Shown here one piece after another: positions 21,738-22,113 of a DNA stretch of 22,113 bases. Both the position numbers and the translations under genes were made by a program. The notes beneath the pieces were generated by a model. That model did not search any database and was not told the origin of the DNA. It saw only the letters and a list, made by a program, of their open reading frames with translations. This DNA is from JBDIAR01 sp039812545 (GTDB taxonomy: Bacteria; Actinomycetota; Actinomycetes; Actinomycetales; Dermatophilaceae). The stretch spans positions 1 through 22,113 of the forward strand of contig JBDIAR010000029.1 of the NCBI GenBank assembly GCA_039812545.1, given 5' to 3'. How positions within the stretch are numbered: position 1 is the stretch's first letter; every line of letters starts with the position of its first letter.

Positions 21738-22113
21738 ATGCCGGTGCCCCCGGATGTACCGCACAGGGCTGACGACAGGGCGTCGGTCGAGCGGGATCCT
21801 GAGGCCGTGGACAACGGAACCGCGGAGATTCGCTCCGGTGATGGCTCGGGAGCCGGCGGCCGCACGCTGGGTCAGGGGATTCTCGCTCACCCTCGCGTGG
21901 TGGTCTGGCCCCTGACCGAGGCGACTCAGCCTTTGCTGCCCCTGGTCGCCGTCACGGCCGGCCCGGACGGATCCGACGTCGTTCCGGTGGACACGGTTGC
22001 GGTGGCCGAGGGGCCGACGGGTCCCGTGGGGGCGGTCACCCTCTCCCGGGATGCCCGCACGCCCAGCAGCAGCGCACCGCCACCTGCATGGGGGCGCGCC
22101 CCGGAGAGCGACC
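21738..22113 (+). CDS. Unidentified ORF, partial at the window end
   Basis: A frame is open from ATG 21738 to the end (125 codons, no stop), with G/C at most third positions, which suggests coding. The ATG is inside a GTATGCC repeat (21736-21742), and GTG 21807 is an alternative start. The visible product is Pro/Ala/Gly/Asp-rich, with a more ordered stretch HPRVVVWPLTEATQPLLPLVAV, then a low-complexity tail. I recognise no family. Only 46 bases separate it from rlmN. Confidence 0.45.
   Translation, partial: MPVPPDVPHRADDRASVERDPEAVDNGTAEIRSGDGSGAGGRTLGQGILAHPRVVVWPLTEATQPLLPLVAVTAGPDGSDVVPVDTVAVAEGPTGPVGAVTLSRDARTPSSSAPPPAWGRAPESD

Larger units (their letters stand above)
1371..21742. repeat. 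Dispersed GTATGCC(G) repeat family, 37 copies
   Basis: Plus-orientation copies start at 1371, 3395, 4640, 5923, 6840, 6897, 7247, 9011, 9386, 10590, 11903, 12149, 14409, 17124, 17523, 18603, 20207 and 21736. Inverted copies (GGCATAC) start at 1455, 2077, 3703, 5287, 6472, 6939, 9042, 9795, 11196, 11413, 13135, 13286, 16336, 16528, 17843, 18329, 20686, 21275 and 21614. A G follows the 7-mer in 31 of 37. Thirty lie inside genes, six between genes and one across a possible start codon. I counted by eye, so a few may be missed. Confidence 0.9.

Noticed and set aside
1..22113. Repeat as a Chi- or KOPS-like polar signal
   Set aside because: The two orientations are nearly equal (18 versus 19), so there is no strand bias as expected for those signals.
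1..22113. CRISPR, tRNA, rRNA, insertion sequence or prophage elements
   Set aside because: No regularly spaced long repeats, cloverleaf-like genes, transposase or phage genes were seen. XerC is a housekeeping recombinase by context.

Overview
The window is high-GC DNA (about 70% G+C by eye) with actinobacterial gene order and codon use. It holds the conserved block comM(yifB)-dprA-xerC, an M23 peptidase on the opposite strand, then rpsB-tsf and pyrH-frr-cdsA-rlmN. The sequence style fits Micrococcales (Intrasporangiaceae/Dermatophilaceae-like), but I cannot name the genus. No tRNA, rRNA, CRISPR array or insertion sequence was seen.

Layout. (1) 1-3860, plus strand: the end of an unidentified gene, then comM, dprA and xerC (DNA processing, transformation and recombination). 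(2) 3892-6615, minus strand: a DUF6541-type polytopic membrane protein followed by a secreted M23 (LytM) peptidase. (3) 6616-8962: a 369-bp leader, rpsB with an unusually long Ala/Glu tail, and tsf. (4) 9080-14775: a divergent light-response module. A CarH/LitR-type B12 photoreceptor repressor faces an operon of four overlapping genes: FAD oxidoreductase, a DUF1365-Cfa fusion, an SRPBCC protein and an SDR. The shared promoter region carries three tandem 11-bp repeats that overlap the -35 boxes of both directions. (5) 14845-18094: a frameshifted DUF222/HNH gene, a Nei/Fpg glycosylase lacking the catalytic N-terminal proline, and an unknown protein built from an internal duplication. (6) 18155-21691: pyrH-frr-cdsA-rlmN, tightly packed. 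(7) 21738-end: an unidentified partial ORF. Regions 4 and 5 separate tsf from pyrH, which are neighbours in many bacteria.

The most striking signal is not a gene. The 7-mer GTATGCC (usually GTATGCCG) occurs 37 times on the two strands, 18 in one direction and 19 in the other, where roughly 2 are expected from base composition. It lies in many genes and several reading frames, forces rare ATA codons, is denser between genes, and forms an inverted pair that makes the tsf terminator hairpin. This is the behaviour of DNA uptake sequences (Neisseria, Haemophilus) or of HIP1 in cyanobacteria. It sits here beside comM and dprA, two transformation genes. Function is inference; the enrichment is directly visible.

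How the genes work together. The light module resembles known LitR/CarH and singlet-oxygen (sigma-E/ChrR) clusters in which a Cfa-like methyltransferase, a flavoprotein and DUF1365 remodel unsaturated membrane acyl chains. Cobalamin-sensed light would release the repressor and induce lipid remodelling. The rest is housekeeping: translation, UMP kinase, CDP-diacylglycerol synthesis and rRNA/tRNA methylation.
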